Below are positions 37,977 through 50,411 of a stretch of 64,000 nt of DNA, piece by piece. Within the stretch, counting starts at the first letter, position 1. Each line of letters begins with the position of its first letter. The notes beneath the pieces are model-generated. The model was given only the letters and a program-made list of their open reading frames with translations, was not told where the DNA came from and searched no databases. The stretch is from Casuarina equisetifolia. Lineage: Eukaryota > Streptophyta > Magnoliopsida > Fagales > Casuarinaceae. The stretch spans positions 13,194,501 to 13,258,500 of the forward strand of contig CM052360.1 of NCBI GenBank assembly GCA_028551475.1, written 5' to 3'. The position numbers were made by a program, and so were the translations under genes.

Positions 37977-39212
37977 ACAACCAGCTCTAATCAAACCTTA
38001 ATCACCAAATTTGATTATCAGTGCTTCCTGAAGTCTATGGATGAGGAACACGCATAGCAAGGTCATGCATATTTTGCTAGTATTTCCAATTTATCAATAA
38101 ATGTTGGATAATAGACTTTGGTATTAGTAATCATATTACTACTAACTTTCAAAGTTTAGAATTAATTGTTTAATGTGCATCTATCTAGAAAAGTTAAATT
38201 TTCAAATGGTGATAGCACTACAATTACACATATTAGAAACATCAAAATATCCAAACACCTTATATTGCGCATAGTTTAATATTCATCTAATTTTAAATTT
38301 ATGTCTAAATTCCATCATGAAAATAGTTGTTGCATCATATTATATACTGATTTTTGTGTGTTTCAAGACCTTTCAATGAATGAGATTAAATGCCAGGGTA
38401 GAATGATGAATGGGTTTTATTATTTTGTCAGACGTCCCAATGGGAAAAATGTTACATAATATTCTGGGCGTGGCCCATGTTTTGTAAACTATTTATCAAG
38501 TTGTAATTTTTTTAATTTAGAACTTTAACATTATAGACTCAGACATTTATCAAATGCTAAGTTTAAGTTCATTAATGAATTAAATTTTGAAAATATTTTG
38601 CATGATGAACACTGTACCATTTACCTTCTTGCGAAACAAACTTGCCTTTTCCCTTGTGCAATGACATAATGCAACAACCTTTTAACCTAATTCATGTTGA
38701 TGTATAAGGACTTTATAGTGTCCCTAATCACAATGGGTCATGGTATTTCCTTACCATTATAGATGATTTTTCTCAAGGAACATGGACATTCCTCATGAAA
38801 GTCAAGAGTCAGACATATGCATGATAAGAAGAGTTTCTCAATATAGTGAGAAACCAATTTGACACAATAGTTAAATGCACTAGAATTGATAATATACTTG
38901 ATTTCTTTGGCCATGATATCAGACAATTATTAACATCACAAGAAATTGCACATGAGAGTTCATGAATACTTACTCCTCAATAGAATGGTGTTATAGAATG
39001 CAAACACCGACACATACTAGATATAGCACAACCTTTAAAATTTCAAAGCCATGTGCCTACCAGACAGCCACGTACCTCATAAATAAAGTGTCATCTTCTA
39101 TTCTACATGGAGTCACACCATATGAAAAATTATTTGGAAAAAATCCTAAATGTCTCATCTTAGAATTTTTAAGTGCATTTGTTATGCCACCACAGTAAGG
39201 CACAAGGCTAAG

Positions 39213-39904
39213 TGATGCGAATCTGTTGGCAAGCTTGAACGAGCTCGGATTAAAGGTGATATGTAAAAATTGTTTTTTTTTTATTTTCTGTGAGAAAAGT
39301 GAGTGTTTGGGTAGAAAGGAAGGGAAAAAATGAAATAAGAAAAAATTAAAACAAAAGATAATAGCCGAGTAACTACTCTAAGACATAAAGGCAGTGCCAC
39401 CAATCAACGAGGTGCTCCACCACCAATCTTTGGCAAAAATTGGATAAAGGATGCAAAAGTTGAATCACTCAACTTAGGGTTTTTCTATTCTCTGTGGAAA
39501 AATAGGTATGCTTACAACTAAAATAATGCTCCTTTTAAATAGGCAAATCAAGAATCCCTAAAATTATGAAAATCTTAGACAAATTAGGATCCTGACAAAT
39601 AAAGGAATCTTAAACAAATGAGATATTTGACAAGTATGAAAATCCCAAATAAATTAATATCCCAAATGGTTAAGGAAAACTAAACAAAAGAAAATAATCT
39701 TAGAAAATAAATAAAATCTAGAAAATCAAGGACTCAATGATTATTTAAACCTTAATATTTATGATGAAAATTGTAGAGGTTCTAGGGAATATTTGTGAGA
39801 TGCTTTTTAGCCCTAGGCTTCTTAGACCCATTGGATCTTAGTGTGGACTCTTAACCTCTTAATGTGGGAATTGGTAATACTTGGCCTTGAGTGCATTCAC
39901 ATTA
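39213..39904 (-). mobile_element. Solo LTR, TGATGCG family
   Basis: The reverse-oriented LTR of the 21,955-24,847 family starts TGATGCGAAT on the plus strand and is flanked by the perfect 5-bp duplication CTAAG (39,208-39,212 and 39,905-39,909). It interrupts the integrase region of the surrounding Copia element. It is more diverged from the family than the copy at 52,365. Confidence 0.85.
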
Positions 39905-40389
39905 CTAAGTTTGAAACACAAGCGATCCCCAGTGAATTCATAGGATATGCACAAAGACAAAAAGGGTATCAATTTATGATTTCAAGAAAAATTATTTTTT
40001 GTAAGTTAGGATGTACATTTTCATGAAAATATTTTCCTTTTTTTCATGTGTCGAGCCCAGTCCACATTCTTCTCCATAAGTTCCTTTGAGTGAACCCATT
40101 GTGTAGGTCTCTAACATACGAGATCATCCTGACCCTTCTTTAGAATTTCTTCCCACAATACCTCATGTTACTGATTGTACTAACCACACACTTAAGGTAA
40201 CTATCACACCTTAGCTTGACCACACTCGTGTACCTTTACCACCATCAACCAATTCTTATGATATTTTTTTTATGATGAAGGAGAAAATGTCACCTCATCA
40301 TAAAACTAACAAGTTAAGACTCCTACTTCAAAAGCTCCTAGACGATCCATTTGAAAAACTTAACCACCATTTTGGTGTTCATAGGGAAG

Positions 40390-41944
40390 TGGCCTCATGA
40401 GCAGAATTTAGTCTCTGAGATAATAAAAACAGTTATCTAGTCCTCTCAAGAGTTGATAAAACTTCATGCATTCTTGATAAAGTTTCCAACCATCAATTTT
40501 GGACATTTTTAGCTAATCCAAAGTCATTAATGCTACATATTTGTCCCATAATGCTTTCAGTCGATAAAAATAAGAAGCAATTGATCCACTCGATTTCTTT
40601 GTGGAGCTCAATTCATTTAGAAAGTTATAGATCTAGGTCAGGTCAACTTGACTATAACTAGTACAAACTCCTTCTAAAGATCGACGACATTGATAGTGTA
40701 GATTAGGCCCTCATAAAGTTATCCAAAAAGTGAGTTAAGAATCCAAAAGAGACAAATCGCATTACAACGCTCCTAGATAGGCAAATGAGGCAAATTTTCA
40801 ACTGGAATAAGGCATTTGCCATCCAAAAATACTAGTTTGTTCTTATATCGAAAGGCAAATTTCATAGCATGACTCCAAACAACATAATTACTAAAGCCAT
40901 TGAGTTTGAAACCAACCAAAAGAGCTCTACTGGTGGCACCAGGTGGTAGATATACGGGATCGAGTCTGTGATGATAGGAATTGGGGAAACATAACCTTCA
41001 TGTTGATCCAATTTGGAACCCTCATATGCCCTTTCTTTTGGTAAGTTTTCCCAGCATGAGGAGCAACATATGGAATAATTAGTGGTTGCAGAGGATCCGA
41101 CTTAGTAGCCATGACAAAACCAAAAAAGTTTTCAAGATATTCGTACTAGGAAATATTCAAGAAAAATAACTATTTGACAAAGTATCTGAACCATAATAAC
41201 GAATCAAAATAGTCACAAAGCGCGAAAGTGAGAAGTAAACAAGGGAACACCAAGGTTTGTGTGGCTACTTAGTGCGAACAATAGAGTGAAAACATAGCAA
41301 ACTTTTGTTGGCAAAGTCACTCGTGAGTACTCTTTTTGTTTGGATTAGAAAGAGAAAACCCACGTAACCACACCACCAAGCAGCTTGTTGGACAAAAGCT
41401 TTATCTTTTCGCTTTTTTCCTTGTTTCAGCAAAGTCAAAGTCGGTGTGAGTGTAGAGAAAGCTCACCTTTCCTTTTGGAAGAGAGATAAAACCCACCTTT
41501 CCGTTTGGAAAAAAGAAAAACTCATGTAGCCAAGCCCTTCGCAAGCATTCTCATAAGATATCTTCCAAACAATATTTGAGAAACCAAAACCATTACCAAA
41601 ATTAGATGAAGACCAAGCACACTACAGGTTATATGCAACTCAAGAGAACTCAACAAAATCATTGGCTCTCAATACTATGAAAAAACTATGAAAATACTAT
41701 ACTGTTTATATTAATGGGATAAAAGTTTAAACAAAATCCATACAAAAAAAAGATGGTTTTCATAGTTATAAAGATTAAAACCTTATATTTATAGAATGTA
41801 AGACTTAATCTATTTAAAGAAAATAACATATATGCAATAACTATAATATATTAAGTCTTATTCTAGGAACCAACATGGTAACATGTTAAGTCACGTAATA
41901 TGGTAATGTGGTAGGTGTGATTAATACATTTTCAATCTTCAACA
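40390..41944 (-). mobile_element. Copia element remnant, LTR plus gag
   Basis: On the minus strand a 267-bp LTR (41,678-41,944; starts TGTTGAAGATTG, ends in CA) is followed by a primer-binding site at about 41,661-41,677. Then comes a Copia gag of the UBN2 family (about 41,112 to 40,390) that begins MATKSDPLQPLIIPYV and has the ERCNA and LLMRPLP motifs. It meets the plus-strand Copia element near 40,385 head to head. There is no pol. It is broken at several sites. Confidence 0.75.
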
Positions 41945-42202
41945 ATAGGCATGGTGAGGTTGTGAATTTTTCTGACCATTCAGCTCTCATAGTCAAGCAC
42001 AGAAGCAAAAAGGGAAACAATACGGTGAGATACTGTTATGATATAATTGTTCATTTCACGTAAAAGAAATGCAACCGACTGTTAGAATAGAATAAAAAAA
42101 GGAAGATGAAAGGTCAAGTATGGATGGCTCTCACATGCATTTGCAACCTGCAAGAGGTGGTCCAGAGCTCCTACAATCTGCCCAAAAGAAATGAAGAGTG
42201 AT

Positions 42203-45200
42203 CTAGTGGCCCATTCTTTGACAAGCCTTTTGCAGTGGAATTGGAGGGTCAGAATATGAGCCGCCAGCTATTTGTCCGAATATCCACTTGTTTGCGGCCT
42301 CCGTGAAATGGATCCCGTCCCAACTAACCCGAACCGATGGATCTTCGCAGGACTTTGCGATCAAAACTTCTTTGCCATTGATGGTCTTCGTGGCCCCACA
42401 TCTCATAACCTGGTTGAAATTATACTTCCCACCGTAGCCACAGCATGCTATAAGGGGCTTTTGGAATCCTTCATATCCGGAAAAAGCCAAAGATAAAATA
42501 AAATAATATCCATAATACAAGTAATTGATTGTTGATAATGTGACAACCCAAAAGCCTATTTGCGAAATAAAAAAAAAAAAGAGAAAGGAATTAGCATGCT
42601 TTATATGAACATATACATGCATGAATTAGGTTAAAAACACATAATAATTACAAGATTTAAGATAGTTTAAATCAACACAATACCCTACATCTATCATCAC
42701 TAGTGCAATTATCATTTTTTTTCTCTACTTATTAAGTTTATTAAAAAAAGTACAAAGATATTATTTATGAAACTCACACAACTTTCACATAATTTTTTTT
42801 CAGTAGTTCTAATATTCATATGGCTAGTCCATCTTAGCTAATGGTTACAACACAAAATAATGCCCTCTAATTGCTGTCCTTATGAAGCACAAGCTACAGT
42901 CCTCACGAGGTGCAACTCTCTAGGTTTTTTCACGTTCTATTTTTAAAAAAATTAACACTAAAGAAAATCCTGACCAAATATGATTAAAAATACTTATTAA
43001 TATAAAGCAAAATAACTCATCGAATATTTTTAGGATAAACTACCCACTGCCTTTCCCATTCAATCTTATTCTCAACTCCTTAGAATTGAAACCGGACTTA
43101 ACATCTGCCAAGGAATGCTATCTCTACCATACAACATTGAATTAATAAAATGTATATAAGGAATGTGGTGGATAAAATAAATTAATTTAAACTTACTAGT
43201 TTTCACTCCTAACTCCTAACAATTGAGAACATTTGGTGATAAAATATAAGACAATTAACTAAATTTTGGACAATCGGTGTTTGAATCATCATAAAAGGAA
43301 AGTTAAAACAGAAATCTTTATCTGACATCAACATAGTTGACATCAACATCATAAACGGAAGAATATACCATATTTTGCGGCTTGTGTAATGATGAAATCT
43401 TTATCCGATAAAGGGACACAAGAATATACCGTATTTTTCGGCTTGCGTAATGATTGTGTACTTGAGAGAGTAGACATCAACATAGGTGATTGCGGCCTCT
43501 CGAAGGTCCTTACGGAGTTGGAGTACGGCCTCCTTCAGTCTCTGGTTGAAATATTGAGCCACGTCATTGAAAGGAGTGGCGCACCCGAATTTATCAAGTT
43601 GGGCCGCTGGGACGGGGAAGCGGTCCAAAACATACGGCAGGCAGCCCACTGGGCCTGTGTTATGTATCCAAAATGATCTCCCCCCTTCACCGTATATACC
43701 CTGCATTGAGTTCTCATAAACTAAATAACTCTACGTCTTTTCTTTAATGTTCATTGCCTAAGAACTCATGATGTCAAATGAAAAAATATACAAAAAAATC
43801 CAAATTTACACCATTAAATATGAGGTATGATTTTTATTATCAATTGTTAAAAAAATAAAAAGAATTGAAACTATGAAATAATTATATTCAACCTCATATA
43901 ACAATGTACATCAATCCAAGAACACAAGATTCCAAGCTAGCTCAATAAATTAAAAAAAAAAAAAAAAAAAAAAAGCTAGGGTTACAAGCTTAGGATAATC
44001 TGTTAGATTATAATTATCATTACAACTAATAAAACAATTATCACTAGAACTAATAAAGTTAACAACAATGATATCTAGATAAGATATTGTATCAACTAAA
44101 TAAGATATTGATTCTGCAGACTATTGTTATCCTCAACACCCTAATTAACAAATGAGAATGTCATTTCCAACATCAATAATTTATTGCAGATCAGCATAAC
44201 AGAATTCAATTAAAAATGGTTTAAATGATAAATAATTGAAACAGAGAAAAGACCTTTGTGAGTTTGAATTACCTTAACGACATTTGAGAACTGGCCCAAG
44301 ACATCGGGGACATATGCCTTAACTTGTTGGGTGGTCATGTTCAGTTTGTATCCAGCAGTGAGATCGTTTTGACCGATGTCAATGGTGTACAGAGCTTCAG
44401 AGAAATAATCGTCCTTCGGCAACAGTTGCTTGAACACCCCCACTGTGCCACATTTTGAACCCTTCCATATCAACGCCAATTTAATATAAAAAGAACGAAG
44501 AAGGGAAACAGCGACCATACAGCTTACCTTTTTTGTTAAATATTTTGGATCTTCTCTGAAAATCTAAGAACTCAACGAACTGTACGTCTAAAGAAATCGG
44601 ACTAATTCCACTTTGCGATTTGGTTGTATTCGGGGGTCTGACGGTTGATCCTGCTGTTGCGAAATTGGCTCCATGGCTGAAGTTCGAACCCACGGAATCC
44701 AGAAAAGCACTAAGATAAGGTAACCCAAAGCTTTCCGCTGAAAGTCAATGAATGGAATTAGAATGCGGGACCAAGAAGCAGATCTCCAGATCTATGACAC
44801 ATCAAAGCCTGGATTTTGAGGAAGCGAGGAAAACAGAAACGAGAAATGATACCTATGAAATCAATATAATGCTCTTCATCTATTCGATACTTGTTTGCAG
44901 CCAATTACTAGTCGTTTTGGTACAGGCTTCAGCCTAACTATTTTCCAGTTTGAAGAGGTTGAGGCAGACTACGAATGTGTAGAAATGATTCAAATTTCAT
45001 GCCGACACTAACAGTACTACGAATCCATCTTAGCTAGAATGGAAATGTGCTTCACCCCAATAAATATCAGAAAGAGAAGAGAAACAGAATTACCCATGAA
45101 ATCAATCACTAGACGCCCATCAGAATACCGTCCGGCTGGAGAGTGGAAGTATGTTTCTCCATTGGGTGGGGGTGCTTGTCCAAATGCTGCTGACAAACCT

Positions 45201-45319
45201 CCGGTATCTGAATTAGAGTCACCGAAGTTGAAGATTGCCGGAAATTCGCATCTGGTTACGGATGTAGCGGAATTTGGTAGTAACGCCACACAAACTACCA
45301 GACTCCAGATAACTTTCAT
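42203..45319 (-). CDS. GDSL esterase/lipase, five exons
   Basis: An SGNH/GDSL-family ester hydrolase, probably secreted to the cell wall or apoplast. Exons: 45,094-45,319, 44,528-44,737, 44,273-44,442, 43,430-43,700 and 42,203-42,468. All have GT-AG introns and join in one frame of 380 residues, the usual length. Residues 1-20 form a hydrophobic signal peptide (MKVIWSLVVCVALLPNSATS). Block I is FNFGDSNSDTGG with the nucleophile Ser35. Block II is GANFATAGS (Gly98). Block III is DIGQND (Asn171). Block V is SWDGIHF with Asp343 and His346, so the catalytic set is complete. The motif HNTGPVGCLPYV and the overall pattern are those of the ENOD8/alpha-fucosidase-like group, near Arabidopsis At3g26430. 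The start at 45,319 is chosen because it opens the signal peptide; other in-frame ATGs lie upstream in a minisatellite. The substrate cannot be read from sequence. Confidence 0.93.
43361..43393 (-). repeat. Degenerate copy of the exon 4 donor region in intron 4
   Basis: 43,361-43,393 repeats 43,422-43,454, the exon 4/donor boundary of the GDSL gene, with about four mismatches over 33 bp at a spacing of 61 bp. Nearby, 43,331-43,350 also echoes exon 4 ('gacatcaacatag'). It looks like a short local duplication that copied a 5' splice site into the intron; the copied site keeps GTATATTC. Confidence 0.7.
43948..43975. repeat. Poly-A run in intron 3
   Basis: About two dozen adenines lie within the GDSL intron 43,701-44,272, with no attached element that I can identify. 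Confidence 0.8.
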
Positions 45320-45470
45320 GTAGCGAGGATCCATGTACGAGCGTGGGTTGAGAGAGAGAGAGATCATGTAGCGAGAATCCATGTATGAGCGTGGGTTGAG
45401 AGAGAGAGAGAGAGATCATGTAGCGAGAATCCATGTATGAGCGTGGGTTGAGAGAGAGAGAGAGTGTGTG
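45317..45470 (-). repeat. Minisatellite over the GDSL start codon
   Basis: Three units begin at 45,317, 45,365 and 45,417 (spacings 48 and 52 bp), each holding 'catgtagcga', 'atccatgta', 'gagcgtgggttga' and a GA run. Read on the minus strand each unit contains two ATGs. The first spacing is a multiple of three, so the unit-2 ATGs (45,367 and 45,382) are in frame with the GDSL protein. The second spacing is not, so unit 3 is out of frame. The difference comes from the GA run length. The third unit leads into a GT run. Confidence 0.9.
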
Positions 45471-46205
45471 TGTATTTGTTGGGAGGGCCAATTTGGGTCA
45501 AGGGGGTTTGTCTGTAAACGGAGTTCCGGGTGGTTAATTGTAAGCTTAAATTAGCATTTCCAAGAAAGCTTCCACCGTTGCTCCGTTGCAGTCATCCTTT
45601 TTTTAAGCCTAGTATTTGTGAAGCCCCCTCCAATCTCTCCACGGACACTAATGTTTCGGAAACAAGTGCACCGAGACGTAGCTCTAGCTTCTTTTGACGA
45701 TGATGCTTCAGAAAGTCTTCTCACGTAAGAGGATGAATTACCACAATGAACCATATGTCCACAAAAGTGCAATCAAAATCTTACCAACTACAACTGAAAC
45801 CGTTACGATCAGACCACGAAAGTATCTGAAATGTCCGTCGCATAACACCAAATAATACCCTCATGCACAATAAACCAATTAACTGTATAAAACTCAGAAT
45901 AATGGTCGCAAAAATAAACTAACGGAGTCCCATATCGTTCAAAATCATAATTGAGTCCTACCAACAATAAACCCTCGTTAGTTGAAACAAAGAAAAAACT
46001 AACAAAAAAAAAATTTACATAAAATGCAAAATGTATCAGATTAAAGCATGAATTCCGAGTGCAGTAGTACTCAATAATTTCTGCTCCAATTCCCAGAGCT
46101 AAATCGAAAAAGGAAAAAAGAAACCAATAAACGTGAGACAATATTATTTGCCCTAATTTGATTTGTCAAATGTAGAAGATAATTCAATAAATCCACAAGG
46201 GCCGA
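45471..46205. other. Intergenic stretch between GDSL gene and eIF4B
   Basis: It should hold the GDSL promoter and the eIF4B 3' end. A 73-residue minus-strand frame (45,551-45,772) has no recognisable domain. I see no clear TATA box at the expected spacing from the GDSL start. Sequence at 45,480-45,720 is richer in GC than the AT-rich remainder. Confidence 0.4.
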
Positions 46206-49200
46206 TCACCACCTCTCCCTCGATCTTGACCTGCCAACACAGACAAGCACAGCCATTATTAGCATCTTCTTTTCTTTTCTTTTTCTGTGGGGGGGTAGAA
46301 ATTACCAACTTTATTTCATCGCAAACAACACAACAAACACACATGTTGTATAGACATCGGCATCAGAAAAATGCACACGAAAGGCTGAACAAGCTAAGCT
46401 TCCAGTTTAAAAGCAAAAGATCATTGAGTTTCCAAATTTTATGACCAAATCATTCTCCTGTGGTTTCTTGCCTGCTCCGAAGGTTTCATTTCTTGAAAGT
46501 TTCAGCCCCGTCGATAAATTTTGTCTACATGAAAGAACAATACACTTCTTTCTAGTAACAACTAATTCATTAAATACATTCCATTCCAGTCTTTCCTGTT
46601 CTAGAAACAAAATTCTGAAACTTACAACAATTTCAGAACTTCAATTATATTTGCACACAATTTTTTTTTTTAAAAAAAAAATCAATTCCGACTATGTTTC
46701 AGATTTCCATAATTACCAAAAGTCATCCCAAAACTGAAAATGAGCAGCACAACTGATAAAATACCACAACTTACTTCACAGAACAGTGAACTCACTGCCA
46801 ACCAGGAAAAGCTAAGCGAGAAAAGATAAAAACAATGCAACTGATAAAGTATCCATACCTGTCCAAGTCTCTATTAACAAGAAATCCTCTCTCCCTGCCA
46901 GCTCCAAATGATCTTCTATCATCAGAAGGCCTTGCCCACATATCCCCTGCACCTCGTGATCGAGGCCTATCCATGAACTCCGCATTTCTTGTCTCCTCAA
47001 TTGACCCAGATTGAGAAGGTGGCCTATCAGAAAAACCTGCTACCCTACCTGCTCCAGAACCAGGCCTGGAACCAGGCCTATCAACAGCTTTCTGCCCAAA
47101 GCGAACTTTGTCATCCAAATCACGAATTAGTGCTTCCAATTCGCTCTCTCTGAGATGTATTATATCAGACAAACTGGATTGGTCTCCACCAGACTCTACT
47201 AAAGATTCCCCATCAGCCTTTATGGCAGATTCTCTCTCAAGTTCGTTCTTTAGATGATCTATTTCTTCTTTCAATTTCTTTTCCTCCTCTGTTTCAGGTC
47301 TGCAAAAAGTTTTTCTTTTAGAGATGAAAATGTTCAATGCAAATCCAGTTACATATATAAATGAAATCCACCAGACAGCATGCACAGATAATTTTTCACG
47401 TCCAGAGAAATCCGAAAACTGCAAAGACACAAACAACTGTGCAAGAAACAAAATCCAGTCTAGGCCATTTAGTCAACCAGCGTAACAGACTTAAAAAGTG
47501 ATACACCACTCAAAGATATTTGAAGGAAGCCTGACATTGCATAAGCAGGCAAAATGTTCTACTAAATGGAGACATTGTGAATAATCAACAGAACTGAAAA
47601 AAATTTTAGCATGGCAGAGATTATCGTAGTTTCAAAGTCTGGCAAACTGAGGGGAAAAACAGAGGCAAAGATCAATAAGTAATTAGCCTTCTGTCTAAAC
47701 TCAACCAAAGACGAAGTATATGAGGAAAGCTAGGAACAAGAGTGGCAACATCAGAAACAAAGATATACCATTACCACACCCAATAAAACAGTTGGTATCA
47801 ATTGATGATCATGCTCTGACGTCTTAAAAGTCTTGGATTAAGTACTTGAACGCGAATTTAAGAAAAGAGAAAAATAAAGGAGAAAAAACTAGCCAAATAG
47901 CTTTCCTTTAATAGTCAGTCAATTAGCTAACACATGGGGTCTTCATAAGCCCACCAGTGCCATTATGCAATTATGTACCACTAATCTACATATGCACTTG
48001 TCACCATGTAAAATTTTTATCAATGACAAGCATGTGATTATATCACACGGCAAAATAATGACAATAACAAGCACAGGCGAAGGCACAGAGAGAGACAGAA
48101 AGAGATATGGAGACAGAAAGAGCATCATGTACGCTCACAAGAAAAATCATACATGTGGATAGATAGAAAGCAATATCCATGTAGGATCAGAACAGTGCCA
48201 CATTGAGGGGTAGTGACAAATCTCAAGCATGGCCGAGTGGAAGTGCATAGGTTTGAGATTTTTCAGAAGTAGCCACTTCATATAGGAATGTGCAATCCAA
48301 GCTAATCGTAATGAACACACTAGACCATAAAATGATAATGAAAAGCCCCAGCTTTTCTACAGGTTTTTAATGCAATCAAGTGCCAAACAGCTTCAATTGG
48401 ATATCCTAGTGGTACGACTATTATTTCTATACTCATTTTTTAGGATCTTTCACTTGGATGACAAATCAAGAGAAGAGTTGTCAAATAAAACTACTCTCAC
48501 GCTACTCACACTTCTCATGCAACTATATGGTATCAATTTCTAGTTGCTTTACAATTGGTAACCATTAAACTTATTTTTGGCTAGTTATGCAGGAAAACAA
48601 GTCCAACTTTAGAAAAGCATTCGGAAAGCCCTCTTGTAGTTCAAAATCTAACTACCTATTTCAACAAGCTAATAAACCAGGATACAGGTTTTAAAAGTAA
48701 ATAAAACCTGCCTGAAAGCATATGGAAACTTTAGTGGACTTATGGTGGGTTACTCATCGGTTCAACATGCCTCCTATTCCAACAGTGGACATACCCCATC
48801 CACAAGCAAATCTATAATTAAATAAACATAAAAAGAAAAAAGAAAGAGATCTTTGAAGTGCCCAAACCTTCTCTCACAACATCAATTTTATAGCAAACGT
48901 TAAATCCACGCACAAATTTACTACAATATAATATTCAACATATTGAGAGTTATTAAAGCCCTACCGCTATCAAAGAAAAGAGGCAAGCTGGTTAGTGACA
49001 TTGTTTTTGTTGTATCTAAAGGTCAAGACACAAAACGAAACAACGTCCATAGCATAACAGTTCCACAGTTAAGTTTGGAGTCATCCTCATGTAAACACTC
49101 ACATTGTTATAACTAGTGACGTTTACCATTACACATTAAAGCCTTACTGTCAACGTCATTCTAAAGAAAACAAATCACAATCAACTGCTTCCTTTGCTGT

Positions 49201-50411
49201 CAACAGTTATAAACCAACTGAATCAACATATCAAAATCGCTACCAAAGAAACTTCTATGGGAAAACTGGCAATGCAATTGAACAGAGAATGCAGTACTGT
49301 TTACGGACCTGTCGACACGACGATGCTCCAATTCAAGGTCAATCTTTCGCCAATCCTGACCTCGCTCTTCAAGCAAAACCTCCCGAGGCTTGGCCTCCCC
49401 GAAAGGGTTCACCTTAGGCCTTGGCTTCACCACATTCTCATTCCCTTGCTGCAACCCCTGACCCTCAGACCAGCTGGAGTGCGCGCTCGCCGGCCTGCTC
49501 GAGTGCGCACTTGTAGGCGTCCCCACACTGACTTTCTTCGCCTCAAACTCCAATTCCCACTTCTTATAATCCAAACCCTTCCCGGCCAGAACCTCCTCCC
49601 TCGGCCGCGCCTCCCCGAAAGGGCTGGGCTTATTCGTCTTCACTGGAGGTTCGTTCAAGGCAAAATCTCCTCTTGGAGGATCCAACACCAATCTGGGCCG
49701 TTCCCGCTCGGTCTCACGAGAGCCTCCTCTAGACCACCGATCGGGCTCTTGACCTGATTCGCGAAATCCTGACCCGAATGTGGAAGATCTAGCAGGAAGA
49801 GGCTTTTTCCCGGCCGTCCAATTGTCGATCTCGTCGGCCCTGGACCCGCCACCCAGCGACCCGTACCGATTCTGCCGACCCGAATCGAGCGAGGGAAGGG
49901 ACTTCTTCGTCAATGCCCAGTTATCCACCTCGTCCGCCCTCGAAGGCTGATCGATATCCGAAACCCTAGCCGAAGGCGGGGGACCCCTTCGCTCCTCATC
50001 AAATCCACCGTAGGACCTCCGGCCCCCACCTCCCCAAGAGCCGTCCCCGTCGTCCCGGTCTCTGCCCCGACCTCCCATAGACCCGGACCGCCCGTAGGAC
50101 GAGAACCCACCTCCAAGGCGGCCATACTGCATTTCCTCGGCGGAGCGTTCCTTGGGGCCGGTAGGTAGGCGAATCATCTCGTCGTGGGTCAAGCCCTTGT
50201 CGGAGGAGTATGAGCTCATGTTGAATTCCGAGAGCGTCATCTTCTTTTTCTTGGGCTTGGACGCAGCTTCCTTGAGAGTCGGAAAGCTCTGTGACGACGA
50301 CTCCGCTCTAGCGGCAGCCGCCGCAGCCGCCGCCTCGCGCTCCTCTGCTTCCTCGCGCTCGGCCTCCGCGGCCCACGCTCCGATGCCACCACCCCAGGGT
50401 CTCGTCGACAT
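46206..50411 (-). CDS. eIF4B: Eukaryotic translation initiation factor 4B, three exons
   Basis: eIF4B is a largely disordered RNA-binding cofactor that stimulates the eIF4A helicase and mRNA recruitment to the 40S subunit in the cytoplasm. Exons are 49,309-50,411, 46,859-47,299 and 46,206-46,230. Donors are AG|GTCCGT and AG|GTATGG, acceptors GCAG|ACC and GCAG|GTC; they join in one frame of 522 residues, normal for the plant family. Seen in order: MSTRPWGGGIGAWAAEAE start, an alanine run (27-34), a lysine patch (54-57) before MTLSEFN, a Gly/Arg/Ser-rich stretch (98-140), paired DNW motifs (163 and 196), paired FGEA(R/K)PRE motifs (265 and 338), an acidic helical stretch beginning ETEEEKKLKEEIDHL at the start of exon 2, then Arg/Gly/Ser-rich sequence. 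The last exon adds only SRSRERW and TGA. Introns are 2,009 and 628 bp. Confidence 0.95.

Larger units (their letters stand above)
34500..40385 (+). mobile_element. Copia element with two nested solo LTRs
   Basis: A fossil Copia element of the Ale/Retrofit style. The tail of a 5' LTR ends at about 34,721 and is followed by a primer-binding site like the Met-tRNA complement (TGATATCAAAGC). A gag region (about 35,470-36,425) ends in a CCHC knuckle near 36,249-36,300 and has three 27-bp units just before it (about 36,163-36,243). Integrase core motifs follow at about 38,690-39,205 and continue at 39,905-40,050, then a linker stretch to about 40,385. Two solo LTRs (36,429-37,976 and 39,213-39,904) split it. 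Reverse transcriptase and 3' LTR are not seen. It is broken in many places (more than ten) and old. Confidence 0.8.

Noticed and set aside
48226-48275. tRNA-like words ('gcatggccgagtgg')
   Set aside because: The words resemble a tRNA D-arm, but no acceptor stem, anticodon arm or T-arm can be placed around them. They lie inside eIF4B intron 1.
49194-49757. Plus-strand 187-residue open frame
   Set aside because: It lies wholly antisense to eIF4B exon 1, and its proline/arginine/leucine-rich product is what the GC-rich complementary strand gives. It is a shadow frame.
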